A stretch of DNA of 64,000 nucleotides from Spirochaetota bacterium (GTDB lineage Bacteria > Spirochaetota > JAAYUW01 > JAOAHJ01), in contig JAOAHJ010000004.1 of assembly GCA_026415295.1 (NCBI GenBank), forward strand, positions 47,321 to 111,320, written 5' to 3'. Position 1 is the first letter of the stretch; each line of letters opens with the position of its first letter. A program made the translations under genes and the position numbers. Positions 35,317 to 44,278 of this stretch are shown in pieces. The notes beneath the pieces were generated by a model. That model saw only the letters and a program-made list of their open reading frames with translations. It was not told the origin of the DNA and did no database searches.

Positions 35317-38112
35317 TTGGCTGTTTTTGTAGTTATTTATAAAGTTGCAATTTTATATAAAAAGTTTAAATATTTTTTAGTGGATAAAAGAAATCAGAAT
35401 TTTGAAGATATTTCCAAATATTTTAACGAAAATCAAATTAAAATATTTAAAGAAAATATTGAAAAATCAGATGGTGCAGAGGTTTTTTTTGGAATAGATG
35501 AAAATGATAATATCCAACCAATATTTTTTGGAAATGATGATTCTGTAATAACTGATTATGATTACATAATAAATTTTAAGACAATTATTCATAATCATCC
35601 ATCAGGGAACTTAAAGCCTTCATATAATGATAATCATTTTGCAAATTTTGCAGCTAAAAATGGAATTGGGTTTGGGATTATAAATAATGAGGTAACAAAA
35701 ATTTATTTTGTTGTTCCGCAAACATCTGTAAAAAAAATAATAGAAATAGATTCTCAAGAAATAGATGATTTTTTAACAGAAAAAAACAAAAATATTAGCA
35801 AAATTATACCATCATTTAAGAGAAGAGATTCACAAATTTTAATGGCTAAGACTATATTAAAAGCTTTACATGAAAATTTAAAATGTGCAATTGAAGCAAA
35901 TACTGGTATCGGTAAATCTTTTGCATATCTTTTACCTATTTTTTTAAACATTAAATATAATAAAATTAAATTCTTGATCACAACTAATACTATATCTTTA
36001 CAAAAACAACTTATAGAAAAAGATATTCCTTCAATGATAAAAATTACAAATATTGATATTAAGTATGACTTTCTTTTAGGAAGAAATAATTATATATGTT
36101 TGTTTCGTTTCCAGCTTTTAAAAGAAAAAGAGATTAATCAATCATTATATGATGATACAAATATATATACTGATGCTATTGAAAAATTTATTCAAACAAC
36201 TTCAACTGGGATACTTGATGAGCTTGATAAAGATATTATTGGCAATATAAAAAATGAAATAAATTCTAATTCAGCAATTTGTCTTAAAAATTCATGTAAA
36301 TTTTTTCCTAACTGTTTCTATTATATTTCAAGAAAAAAATTAGCGACTTGTGATATAATAGTTCTAAATAATCATCTATTTTTTTTAAATGAAAAGTTTA
36401 AAGAATTCTCAGAATTTATACCAAGATCATCTTATGTTGTTTTTGATGAAGCCCATAATATTGAAAATTGCATTGAAGATATATTAACTATTTGTTTTGA
36501 CTATCAATATTTTGAAAATAAATTAAAATTTTTATTTAATAAAAATAATAAAAATGAGAATGGTTTGTTGATTTTGCTTAAAAGAAAAATTGAAAACAAT
36601 CATAAAATATTTAAGAAATTTATTGATAATTATTTTGTTGAATTGACTAATTTAATTGAAAATGTAAAAGAAGAAATATATCTTCTTTACAAAGAATTTG
36701 GAAGTTTTCTAAATTCATATAATTTAGAAGAAAATAATTTTTCAAAAATTAATAGTAAATCAAATAAAAATTTTTATAATGACAATTTAGTTGTTGATAT
36801 TCTTGATTTTTATAAAAAAATAAATATAAATCCTGAACAATCTAATAATTTTAATAATATATTAAAAAATTTTTTCAATTTAATAAAAAAACTTGATGAA
36901 AAACTACAAAGTTTAATAGAAGAAATTTTTTATAATGAGCTTAGACTAGATGAAAACGAGGAAATTAATAAAGATAATTTAATGAATTTAGAATCTAATT
37001 CTTCTCAAAATGAAAATAATATTTTTTCAGAGAAAGAAAAAAACATATTTTTATTTATAAAAAAAAATATAGATTTTATAAAGAGTTATATAGAAGATGT
37101 TATTAAGATAATTTACTTATTTTTAAACTTTGATGAAAATTTATATTTTGAAGAAGATAATGTTTTATGGATAAACCTAAATAAAAATAATTTTCAGCTT
37201 TATTCTTTATTTTTAAGTGAAAAAGAAGTAATAATTGAAAAAATTTTTCAAAATTATAAATCATTAATATTTACTTCAGCAACTCTCTCTTTTAATAAAG
37301 ATTTTGATTATTTCATAAAATCATTAGGTTATAGTGATTTTGAAAAAGAACTTTCAATTGATAATAATGATAATAAGAAATTTATATATACTTTAAAATC
37401 ATTAGATAGTAATTATTTGGAAATAAATACTTTTATATTTGATTCTCCATTTAATTATCTAGAACAAAGCGAATTAATGATAGTTAAAGATTCACCTGAT
37501 CCAAATTCAAGTGAATTTATAGATTTTGTTTCTAATTGTTCATTAAAATTAATAGAATTATCTTCGGGAAGAGCTTTTATTTTAACTACCTCTTACAATG
37601 ATTTAAACTATATTTATGAGTTTTTAATAAATAGTGGTGTTGAAAAAAAATTAAATATTTTAGCTCAAAACAAAAAATATAGCAATTATAAATTAACAGA
37701 ATTATTTAAAAAGACTGACAGATCTGTTTTAATTGGAACATTAAGCTTTTGGGAAGGAATAGATATTCCTGGTGAAGCTTTAGAACTTATAATAATAACA
37801 AGATTACCTTTTCAAGTACCATCTTCTCCAGTAATTAGATTTAAATCGAAAAAAATAGAAAAAAATGGTGGAAATTCATTTTTAGAGATTTCATTGCCTT
37901 ACTCATCAATAAAATTAAAACAAGGTTTTGGTAGGTTAATAAGAAAAGATGATGATATAGGTGTTTGTTTTATTTTTGACAATAGAATAAAGACAAAAAC
38001 TTATGGAAATAGCATATTAAATACACTCCCAGAAACAAAGGTTTATTTTGACAATTTTGAAAAATTATATATTAATTATAATAGATTTTTAAAAAGGAAT
38101 AACAGAATTTAG
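35317..38112 (+). CDS. DinG-type DNA helicase with N-terminal JAMM domain
   Basis: A ~931-residue superfamily 2 helicase. Walker A is EANTGIGKS (193-201), motif II is DEAH (377-380), motif V is GTLSFWEGIDIPGEAL and motif VI is QGFGRLIRKDDDIG. Four cysteines around 240-345 (NYIC, AIC, NSC, PNC) fit the XPD/DinG iron-sulfur cluster. In place of the 3'-exonuclease domain of Gram-positive DinG, residues ~50-150 carry a JAMM metalloprotease pattern: H92NH94 then Ser102 and Asp105 (HxHx7SxxD), with Glu55 upstream. The fold is probably JAB/RadC-like. The start is uncertain: TTG at 35317 is the longest frame; no ribosome site is clear. Confidence 0.85.
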   Translation: MAVFVVIYKVAILYKKFKYFLVDKRNQNFEDISKYFNENQIKIFKENIEKSDGAEVFFGIDENDNIQPIFFGNDDSVITDYDYIINFKTIIHNHPSGNLKPSYNDNHFANFAAKNGIGFGIINNEVTKIYFVVPQTSVKKIIEIDSQEIDDFLTEKNKNISKIIPSFKRRDSQILMAKTILKALHENLKCAIEANTGIGKSFAYLLPIFLNIKYNKIKFLITTNTISLQKQLIEKDIPSMIKITNIDIKYDFLLGRNNYICLFRFQLLKEKEINQSLYDDTNIYTDAIEKFIQTTSTGILDELDKDIIGNIKNEINSNSAICLKNSCKFFPNCFYYISRKKLATCDIIVLNNHLFFLNEKFKEFSEFIPRSSYVVFDEAHNIENCIEDILTICFDYQYFENKLKFLFNKNNKNENGLLILLKRKIENNHKIFKKFIDNYFVELTNLIENVKEEIYLLYKEFGSFLNSYNLEENNFSKINSKSNKNFYNDNLVVDILDFYKKININPEQSNNFNNILKNFFNLIKKLDEKLQSLIEEIFYNELRLDENEEINKDNLMNLESNSSQNENNIFSEKEKNIFLFIKKNIDFIKSYIEDVIKIIYLFLNFDENLYFEEDNVLWINLNKNNFQLYSLFLSEKEVIIEKIFQNYKSLIFTSATLSFNKDFDYFIKSLGYSDFEKELSIDNNDNKKFIYTLKSLDSNYLEINTFIFDSPFNYLEQSELMIVKDSPDPNSSEFIDFVSNCSLKLIELSSGRAFILTTSYNDLNYIYEFLINSGVEKKLNILAQNKKYSNYKLTELFKKTDRSVLIGTLSFWEGIDIPGEALELIIITRLPFQVPSSPVIRFKSKKIEKNGGNSFLEISLPYSSIKLKQGFGRLIRKDDDIGVCFIFDNRIKTKTYGNSILNTLPETKVYFDNFEKLYINYNRFLKRNNRI

Positions 38113-38148
38113 TTTTATTAAAATCTAAAATGATAAAATTTAATAACT

Positions 38149-39288
38149 ATGAAAAAAGTCAAAATATTTTTAGATAAAAAAAACAATTTTTATTTATTGC
38201 TTTTTATTGCATTAATATTGATTTTTAATTTAAGTTTATTTGCAACTGGTAAAAATCCAATACCTCAAGAAAAAATAAATTACTATAAAGATGTTTTAAA
38301 ATTTGGAACAATTAATGATTTAAAAAAGATTCTAGCTGAATTAATTATATATGACTGTAGACCTTTAATTGATGAATTAATACAGGTATTATTAACAACG
38401 AATGATATAGGTATAAAATCCTCTGTTTTAAGTATAATAAAAGATATACAGGAAGCTAAAGATAAAGTTAAACCATATATAATTATGGTAATAAATGATA
38501 AATTTTCAGATAGTTCTTTACTAAGATTAGTTATTATAGCTGCTGGCAACTATAAAATAATTGAGCTAGAAGATAAAATTTTTGAGATATTTAATAAAAA
38601 AGAGTATGAAACAGAAATCGAATTAAGAAAGGCATGTATTGAGTCACTTGGCAATATGTTGTCAACAAAATATATGGAACAAATTTTTAACTTTTATATA
38701 GATACTAAAAACAACGCTGATTTAAGGGCTATTTGTGCTTTATATTTTTCAAAATTTGATTCTATTAAAAAAGAATATATTGAAAAAATGAATCAGATAG
38801 TAGCTGATAAAGCAGAAAATAGTATAGTAAGAAGATTTACTATATACGCTTTATCAAAATTTGGAGATCAATCATCTTTTGAAGCTTTAATAGCAGCTTT
38901 GAAATCGGATGATCCATATATACAGATTTATGCTGCACAAGCAATAAAAAAATATAATGCAGATGAAGCAAAAAAAGTTATATTTGAACTGATTAGAAGT
39001 AATAATTCAAAAGTAAGACTTGAAGTTGTTAAGGTTCTTGGAGAATTTAATGCTATAGAATATATAGAGGCTATTATATATTTGTCTCTCTATGATTCAG
39101 ATAATAATGTTAAAAAAGAGGCTAGAGATGTTTTTTTAAAAATGATTTCTTCTCTATCTATATTAAATTTTAGTAATGAAATAAAGGAAAAAATAAGATA
39201 TTTATTAGATTATATTTCTAAATATGATCCATCTGAAGATAATAGAAATAAAGCAAAAACTTTATTACAAAAATTTTTTCCAAACTGA
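38149..39288 (+). CDS. HEAT-repeat exported protein
   Basis: A 379-residue protein. Residues ~17-36 (FYLLLFIALILIFNLSLFATG) are a signal or membrane segment. The rest consists of HEAT-type helical repeats: GIKSSVLSIIKDI, LRKACIESLGNML, IVRRFTIYALSKFGD, PYIQIYAAQAIKKY, SKVRLEVVKVLGEF and so on. The Ala/Gly/Asp pattern at repeat starts is clear. Such exported HEAT proteins are scaffolds; the function is unknown. It begins 36 bases after the helicase, followed by recA. Confidence 0.75.
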   Translation: MKKVKIFLDKKNNFYLLLFIALILIFNLSLFATGKNPIPQEKINYYKDVLKFGTINDLKKILAELIIYDCRPLIDELIQVLLTTNDIGIKSSVLSIIKDIQEAKDKVKPYIIMVINDKFSDSSLLRLVIIAAGNYKIIELEDKIFEIFNKKEYETEIELRKACIESLGNMLSTKYMEQIFNFYIDTKNNADLRAICALYFSKFDSIKKEYIEKMNQIVADKAENSIVRRFTIYALSKFGDQSSFEALIAALKSDDPYIQIYAAQAIKKYNADEAKKVIFELIRSNNSKVRLEVVKVLGEFNAIEYIEAIIYLSLYDSDNNVKKEARDVFLKMISSLSILNFSNEIKEKIRYLLDYISKYDPSEDNRNKAKTLLQKFFPN

Positions 39289-39381
39289 ATTTTTATTTTG
39301 ATTAAATAATGAAACAATTTTAATTTTAAATAGTATAATAAAATATAACTTAATTTATTCAATAATAAAAAGGAGATATAA

Positions 39382-40464
39382 ATGGCAAAAGAAAAAGAAA
39401 ATCAGAAAGATGATATTTTGCAATCAACAATTGATTCTATTAAAAAGCAATTTGGCGAAGGTTCCATAATGAGATTAGGAGAAAAAATTAATCAGGAAAT
39501 CGATGTAGTTCCTACAGGTTCTTTATCGCTTGATATAGCTTTAGGAGTTGGTGGTATCCCAAGAGGTAGAATTATTGAAATATATGGTGCTGAAAGCTCA
39601 GGAAAGACAACTTTAGCATTACATATGATAGCTGAAGCTCAAAAACTTGGTGGAGTTGCAGCTTTCATAGATGCAGAACATGCATTAGATCCCACATATG
39701 CAAAAAAAATAGGTGTTCAGGTTGAAAATCTTCTTATATCTCAACCAGATACAGGAGAACAAGCTCTTGAAATTTGTGATGCTTTAGTAAAATCAGGACA
39801 AGTAGATATTATTGTAATCGATTCTGTAGCTGCCTTAGTTCCCAAAGCAGAGATAGATGGTGATATGGGGGATTCTCATATTGGGTTACAAGCTAGATTA
39901 ATGTCACAAGCTTTAAGAAAATTAACAGCTTCAATTGCAAAAACAAATACAATAGTTGTTTTTATTAATCAAATTAGAATGAAAATTAATACTATGCCTT
40001 TCGGAAATCCAGAAACTACAACTGGAGGTTTAGCATTAAAATTCTATTCATCAATAAGAATAAATGTAAAAAAAATGGATTCAGTGAAGGACGGAGAAGA
40101 ATATACAGGAAATAGCATAAAATTAACAGTTAAAAAAAATAAAGTTGCTCCTCCTTTTAAAAGTGCAAATATTACTCTTACTTTTGATCGAGGAATAGAT
40201 AAGACACTTGAAATTTTAGAACTTGGTGAAAAAATAAATCTTATAAAAAAAATTGGGTCTTGGTATAGTTATAATGACATAAAACTTGGACAAGGTAAAG
40301 CTAATGCTACTAAGTTTTTAGAAGATAATCCAAAATATATTGAAGAAATTGAGGAAAAAATAAGAGAATTTTATGGTTTAAAGAAGCCAAAGAATGAAAG
40401 TGAATCAAAAAATATCGAAGCAAACAAAGATTTAAATAAAGAAAAAAATAAAGTTTCTAAATAA
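39382..40464 (+). CDS. recA: Recombinase A
   Basis: RecA polymerises on single-stranded DNA and drives strand exchange and LexA-type autocleavage. The 360 residues are normal. Walker A is GAESSGKTT (69-77; Ala replaces the common Pro), Walker B is [13 protein letters not shown], and loop 2 with [20 protein letters not shown] and the KK(M)[12 protein letters not shown] block are intact. The C terminus is Lys/Asn/Glu-rich, the usual acidic-basic tail. An AAAGGAG site precedes the ATG. A perfect TATAAT occurs at 39334-39339, with a poor -35, so a promoter is possible but not firm. There is no recX neighbour. Confidence 0.97.
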   Translation: MAKEKENQKDDILQSTIDSIKKQFGEGSIMRLGEKINQEIDVVPTGSLSLDIALGVGGIPRGRIIEIYGAESSGKTTLALHMIAEAQKLGGVAAFIDAEHALDPTYAKKIGVQVENLLISQPDTGEQALEICDALVKSGQVDIIVIDSVAALVPKAEIDGDMGDSHIGLQARLMSQALRKLTASIAKTNTIVVFINQIRMKINTMPFGNPETTTGGLALKFYSSIRINVKKMDSVKDGEEYTGNSIKLTVKKNKVAPPFKSANITLTFDRGIDKTLEILELGEKINLIKKIGSWYSYNDIKLGQGKANATKFLEDNPKYIEEIEEKIREFYGLKKPKNESESKNIEANKDLNKEKNKVSK

Positions 40465-40514
40465 TTGATTTAATAAATTTATTGTATAATAGAACTAAAA
40501 ATAGAGGATGGGAT

Positions 40515-41315
40515 ATGATAAAGATAGGAATTTGTGGTTCTAAAGGTAGAATGAGTCAAGAGATAATTAATCTATTAAAAAATAGAGATGATTTAGTTAT
40601 TAATGGTTTATGGGAAGACTTTAAAAATATTGAAAAAGAAGAGTATATAACTATTAATAATGAAAAAGTTTTTTATTCTAAAGATATTAACTGTTTAATT
40701 AATTCAGATATTATTATTGATTTTTCGCACCCTTCAAAGCAAAAAGCAATATATAATTTTTTAAATGAAAACAACAATATTAAGTTAATCTGTGGAACTA
40801 CTGGTCTCGAAGAAAAAGATCTAGAAAATTTAAAATTGCTTGGTAATAAAACAACTATTTTTTATTCTCCGAATATGAGCTATGGATTAAATTCTTTGAT
40901 TTTTTTACTAGATGGATTTTTGAAACTTTATAAGGATTATGATATTGAACTTTTAGAAACTCATCATATTAATAAAAAAGATGCTCCATCAGGAACTTTG
41001 AAAAAAATATTATCTAAAATTAAAGAAATTTATCCAAATAAAAAAGAGGTCTATGATAGACATAATTTATTTAAAGAGAAAGATATTAATGAAATAGGAA
41101 TAAGCTCAATAAGATCTGGTGGTGTAAAAGGGATTCATCAGATAATTTTTGGAAATGAATTTGAAATAATTAAAATTGAACATGAAGCTTTAGATCGTAA
41201 AGTTTTTGCAAATGGTGTTTTAGAAGCTATAAACTTTATTAAAGATAGAAAAAATGGATTTTTCACTTATGATGATTTAATTAAATTCAAAATAAATTAT
41301 TTAGAAAATAAATAA
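40515..41315 (+). CDS. dapB: 4-hydroxy-tetrahydrodipicolinate reductase
   Basis: DapB reduces HTPA with NAD(P)H in lysine and diaminopimelate synthesis. At 266 residues it has the normal length: IGICGSKGRMSQEI is the Rossmann GxxGxMG-like site, IIDFSHPSKQ, LICGTTGLEE and ETHHINKKDAPSGT hold the substrate and catalytic His-Lys. The ATG at 40515 is chosen because GAGGATGG lies 5 bases before it; the in-frame TTG at 40482 lies before that site and lacks one. Presence of dapB implies DAP/lysine synthesis for peptidoglycan. Other dap genes are not in the window. Confidence 0.95.
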   Translation: MIKIGICGSKGRMSQEIINLLKNRDDLVINGLWEDFKNIEKEEYITINNEKVFYSKDINCLINSDIIIDFSHPSKQKAIYNFLNENNNIKLICGTTGLEEKDLENLKLLGNKTTIFYSPNMSYGLNSLIFLLDGFLKLYKDYDIELLETHHINKKDAPSGTLKKILSKIKEIYPNKKEVYDRHNLFKEKDINEIGISSIRSGGVKGIHQIIFGNEFEIIKIEHEALDRKVFANGVLEAINFIKDRKNGFFTYDDLIKFKINYLENK

Positions 41316-41339
41316 TTTTTATAAAAATATAATTATTAT

Positions 41340-41768
41340 ATGAAAGAATTTTATTATGTAACTTTATCCCTTGGTTCTAATACTAATAATGCAAAGCATT
41401 ATTTAAATTTAGCTTTTAAAGCATTACAAAGTTATTTTGAAATAGTTGATAATACTGGAATATTAAAAAGTGAACCTTTTGGATATAAAGATCAAAATGA
41501 TTTTTATAATGCCCTTTTAATCATAAAGACTAAATATTTACCTGGCAAATTATTAAAAATATTACAAAATATTGAAAGAAAGTTAAATAAAAATAAGAAT
41601 AAAAATATTTTCTGGGGTGAAAGAATTATAGATATAGACATAATTAAATTCGAAGATTTTAATATATTTTCTAACAATTTAACTATTCCTCATCCTGGCT
41701 TAAGAGATAGAAAATATTTAAAAATATTAATGGAGAAGTTAAATAAAATTGAATTACTAAAAAGCTAA
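41340..41768 (+). CDS. folK: Hydroxymethyldihydropterin pyrophosphokinase
   Basis: FolK transfers pyrophosphate from ATP to 6-hydroxymethyl-7,8-dihydropterin, a step in folate synthesis. At 142 residues it is close to the short (~158) bacterial form. Motifs: LGSN near the N terminus, FYNALLIIKT, WGERIIDIDII (the GPR/DIDIL site with metal-binding Asps) and IPHPGLRDRKY. The basic loop between them is shorter and Asn/Lys-rich. It follows dapB by 24 bases and precedes panB. There is no folP or folB beside it, so the order is dapB-folK-panB-panC. Confidence 0.93.
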   Translation: MKEFYYVTLSLGSNTNNAKHYLNLAFKALQSYFEIVDNTGILKSEPFGYKDQNDFYNALLIIKTKYLPGKLLKILQNIERKLNKNKNKNIFWGERIIDIDIIKFEDFNIFSNNLTIPHPGLRDRKYLKILMEKLNKIELLKS

Positions 41769-41845
41769 AAAAATTTAATAAAATTTATTTTTTTAAAGTA
41801 TTAGGATTATCTATTTATTAAATTTTGATTAAATTGGATTCATTC

Positions 41846-42646
41846 ATGAAAAATTTTAATAGTTTACAAAAGAAAAAAAAAGAAAAAATACCTATTATAA
41901 TGGTTACTGCTTATAATTTTTACATTGCTAAAATAATTGATCAAATTGAAGAGATAGATGCTATTTTAGTTGGTGATTCGATGGCAAATGTAGAATATGG
42001 TTATGAAAGCACAATTCAAATAACTTTTGAACAAATGCTTGATAGAGTTAAAATTGTTTCACAAAATACATTAAATAAACCAGTGATTGCTGATATGCCT
42101 TTTCTATCTTATGGTGTTGAGATTAAGTATGATATTTTAAATTGTGGAAGGATGATAAAAGAGGGATATGCAAATGCTATTAAAATTGAAGGTGGTAAAG
42201 AAAAAATAGAATTAATTAAAAGACTTTCTGATATTGGTGTTCCTGTACAGGGGCATATAGGTCTTAAACCTCAACATCATAATAAAGAAGGAGGTTATAA
42301 AATTGCAGGTAAAACAGATAAAGAGATTGAGGAATTACTTGATGATGCAATACAGCTTCAAAATGCAGGAATATTCTCATTAATTTTAGAATGTGTAACT
42401 GATGAAGCTTCAAAGATTATAACAGAAAGCCTTAAAATTCCAACTATAGGAATAGGTTCAGGTAAGAATGTTGATGGGCAAATTGCAGTGATAAATGATC
42501 TGTTGGGATTATCTTATTACATTCCAAGTTTCACAAAAAAATATGTAGATTTAAATACTATAATAAAAGAAACCTTAATTAGTTGGTGCAATGATATATA
42601 TTCTGGAAAATACCCTGAAAAATGGTTTAATAAAAAAGATAAATAA
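41846..42646 (+). CDS. panB: Ketopantoate hydroxymethyltransferase
   Basis: PanB adds the hydroxymethyl group from 5,10-methylene-THF to 2-oxoisovalerate, the first step of pantothenate synthesis. The residues match the family: MVTAYNFYIAKI, DAILVGDSMANV, MPFLSYG, KIEGGKEK, GIPVQGHIGLKPQH-type VPVQGHIGLKPQ, and PTIGIGSGKNVDGQ. The ATG at 41846 gives a 267-residue protein that starts where the family usually starts; an in-frame TTG at 41825 would add seven residues and cannot be excluded. No strong ribosome site distinguishes them. It pairs with panC 27 bases on. Confidence 0.95.
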   Translation: MKNFNSLQKKKKEKIPIIMVTAYNFYIAKIIDQIEEIDAILVGDSMANVEYGYESTIQITFEQMLDRVKIVSQNTLNKPVIADMPFLSYGVEIKYDILNCGRMIKEGYANAIKIEGGKEKIELIKRLSDIGVPVQGHIGLKPQHHNKEGGYKIAGKTDKEIEELLDDAIQLQNAGIFSLILECVTDEASKIITESLKIPTIGIGSGKNVDGQIAVINDLLGLSYYIPSFTKKYVDLNTIIKETLISWCNDIYSGKYPEKWFNKKDK

Positions 42647-42662
42647 AAAGTTTTAAAAAAAT

Positions 42663-42667
42663 GGAGG
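42663..42667 (+). promoter_or_regulatory. Ribosome binding site for the TTG start of panC
   Basis: GGAGG lies 6 bases before the TTG at 42674-42676. It supports a TTG start in a frame that has no ATG nearby. Confidence 0.8.
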
Positions 42668-42673
42668 ACATAA

Positions 42674-43528
42674 TTGAAAGTTATAAAAGATATTAAAGAA
42701 ATGAAAGAATATATTAATAATTTAAAAAAAAATTATAACTCTATAGGTTTTGTTCCAACAATGGGAGCTTTGCATGAAGGTCATCTTTCTTTAATAAGAA
42801 GAGCTAGAAATGAAAATGACATAGTTATAGTTTCTATATTTGTAAATCCTTTACAATTTGGACCAAATGAAGATTATAATAAATATCCTAGGACTTTTGA
42901 TTCTGATTCATATTTGTGTGAAAAAGAAAAAGTAGATATTATATTTGCACCAGATGAAAATAAGTTTTATGAAAAAGAACATTTGACATATGTATATGTT
43001 AATGAACTTTCAAACTATTTATGTGGAAAAAGTAGACCTGGGCATTTTCAGGGGGTTTGTACTGTAGTAAATAAATTATTCAATATAATTAAACCAACTA
43101 GAGCTTATTTTGGGAAAAAAGATTATCAGCAATTAATAATTATAAAGAAAATGGTAGAAGATCTTTCAATGGATATAGAAATAATAAGTTGCAATATTGT
43201 AAGAGAACTAGATGGTTTAGCTTTAAGCTCTAGGAACAAATATTTATCTGATGATGAAAGACTTGAAGCTCTAAATATTTATAAATCATTAAAATATGCT
43301 AAAGATAAAATATTAAATGGAGAAAAAAATTCGGATATCATAAAGAAGGATATTGAAAATATTTTAAAAAGTGGTAAAAAAACTAAAATTGATTACATTG
43401 AAATAGTTGATAAATATTCTCTTAAGCCAAAAGTTCTTATAGATAAAGATACTTTAATAGCAATAGCATGTTTTGTTGGTTCAACAAGGTTAATTGATAA
43501 TATTTTAATAGAAGATTTCATAAATTAA
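42674..43528 (+). CDS. panC: Pantothenate synthetase
   Basis: PanC joins pantoate and beta-alanine with ATP via a pantoyl-adenylate. The 284 residues match the bacterial length. Diagnostic stretches: GFVPTMGALHEGHLSLI (HxGH), VSIFVNPLQFGPNED, GKSRPGHFQGVCTVV, YFGKKDYQQL and GLALSSRNKYL (the KMSKS-like SSRN). The start codon is TTG, well supported by the GGAGG site six bases upstream. With panB 27 bases upstream it completes a two-gene pantothenate unit; panD, which makes beta-alanine, is not seen. A membrane protein and rpsA follow. Confidence 0.95.
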   Translation: MKVIKDIKEMKEYINNLKKNYNSIGFVPTMGALHEGHLSLIRRARNENDIVIVSIFVNPLQFGPNEDYNKYPRTFDSDSYLCEKEKVDIIFAPDENKFYEKEHLTYVYVNELSNYLCGKSRPGHFQGVCTVVNKLFNIIKPTRAYFGKKDYQQLIIIKKMVEDLSMDIEIISCNIVRELDGLALSSRNKYLSDDERLEALNIYKSLKYAKDKILNGEKNSDIIKKDIENILKSGKKTKIDYIEIVDKYSLKPKVLIDKDTLIAIACFVGSTRLIDNILIEDFIN

Positions 43529-43553
43529 AAAATTTTACATAAAAGGTTTGTGG

Positions 43554-44174
43554 ATGTATATAAGTTTTAAAAATTTTACTTATTTTACAAATGACTTTTA
43601 TAATTTAACTAATATTATTTATTTGTTTCTAGTTTATTTTTTAAGTGTTTTAACTTCTTTTTTTATCAGAGAAAAGAGCAAGTTTTTTATTTATAAAAAT
43701 TTAACCAGTGATTATATTCTTTCAGAAAAGAGAAATTATTCTTCAACATATTTTTTAAGTCTTGCAGGAATATTTCTATTTATGTTTACAGGTGTTGGAT
43801 ATTCTAAAACTTATCCTTTTAATTATAAAAAATTAAATTTATCTAAAAGATTTTTCATAATTTTTATCCCAAATATATTAAACCTAATTTTTTCTTTATC
43901 TTTCTATTTTCTCTCATTAAACGGTGGTGAATTTTTTAAAATTAAATTTATTAATGACTTTTTAATATTATCTGTTTATGCTAATTTTATTTTATTTCTA
44001 ATAAATTTTTTACCTTTCCCTTTTTCAGATACCTTACTATTTTTTACTAAATTCGATACATCTATTTATGCATTTGACTTTTTAGAAATATTTTTTGTTT
44101 TATTATTTGTAATATTCAGGTTTAATTTAAAGTCTTTTGAGTTTTATCTTTTAATTTTAGAAAAAATTTTTTAA
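43554..44174 (+). CDS. Degenerate M50 (site-2 protease-like) membrane protein
   Basis: A 206-residue polytopic membrane protein with about five hydrophobic segments. Its layout matches small site-2 proteases: a first membrane helix, then a TGVGYSKTYPFNYKKL loop like the FGWAKPVPVNPxxFK loop, then IPNILNLIFSL where the family has AGPLANLLLAL, and finally INFLPFPFSDTLL, which parallels NLLPIPPLDG. The zinc-binding HExxH is absent; the equivalent region reads FIREKSKFF. The Asp of the later motif is kept but the following Gly is not. It is therefore probably inactive as a protease. The ATG at 43554 follows AAAGG. Neighbours are panC and rpsA. Confidence 0.7.
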   Translation: MYISFKNFTYFTNDFYNLTNIIYLFLVYFLSVLTSFFIREKSKFFIYKNLTSDYILSEKRNYSSTYFLSLAGIFLFMFTGVGYSKTYPFNYKKLNLSKRFFIIFIPNILNLIFSLSFYFLSLNGGEFFKIKFINDFLILSVYANFILFLINFLPFPFSDTLLFFTKFDTSIYAFDFLEIFFVLLFVIFRFNLKSFEFYLLILEKIF

Positions 44175-44278
44175 AAATAATATTGAAAAAATAAAATAAT
44201 TTTTTGAAACATTTATTGACTTTAATAATGAATAATATACATTTTTTTAGAAAAATTAATTCATTAAGGGGTTATTAA

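Noticed and set aside
44216..44241. TTGACT and TATACA before rpsA as a promoter
   Set aside because: The spacing is only 14 bases, too short for a standard sigma-70 promoter.
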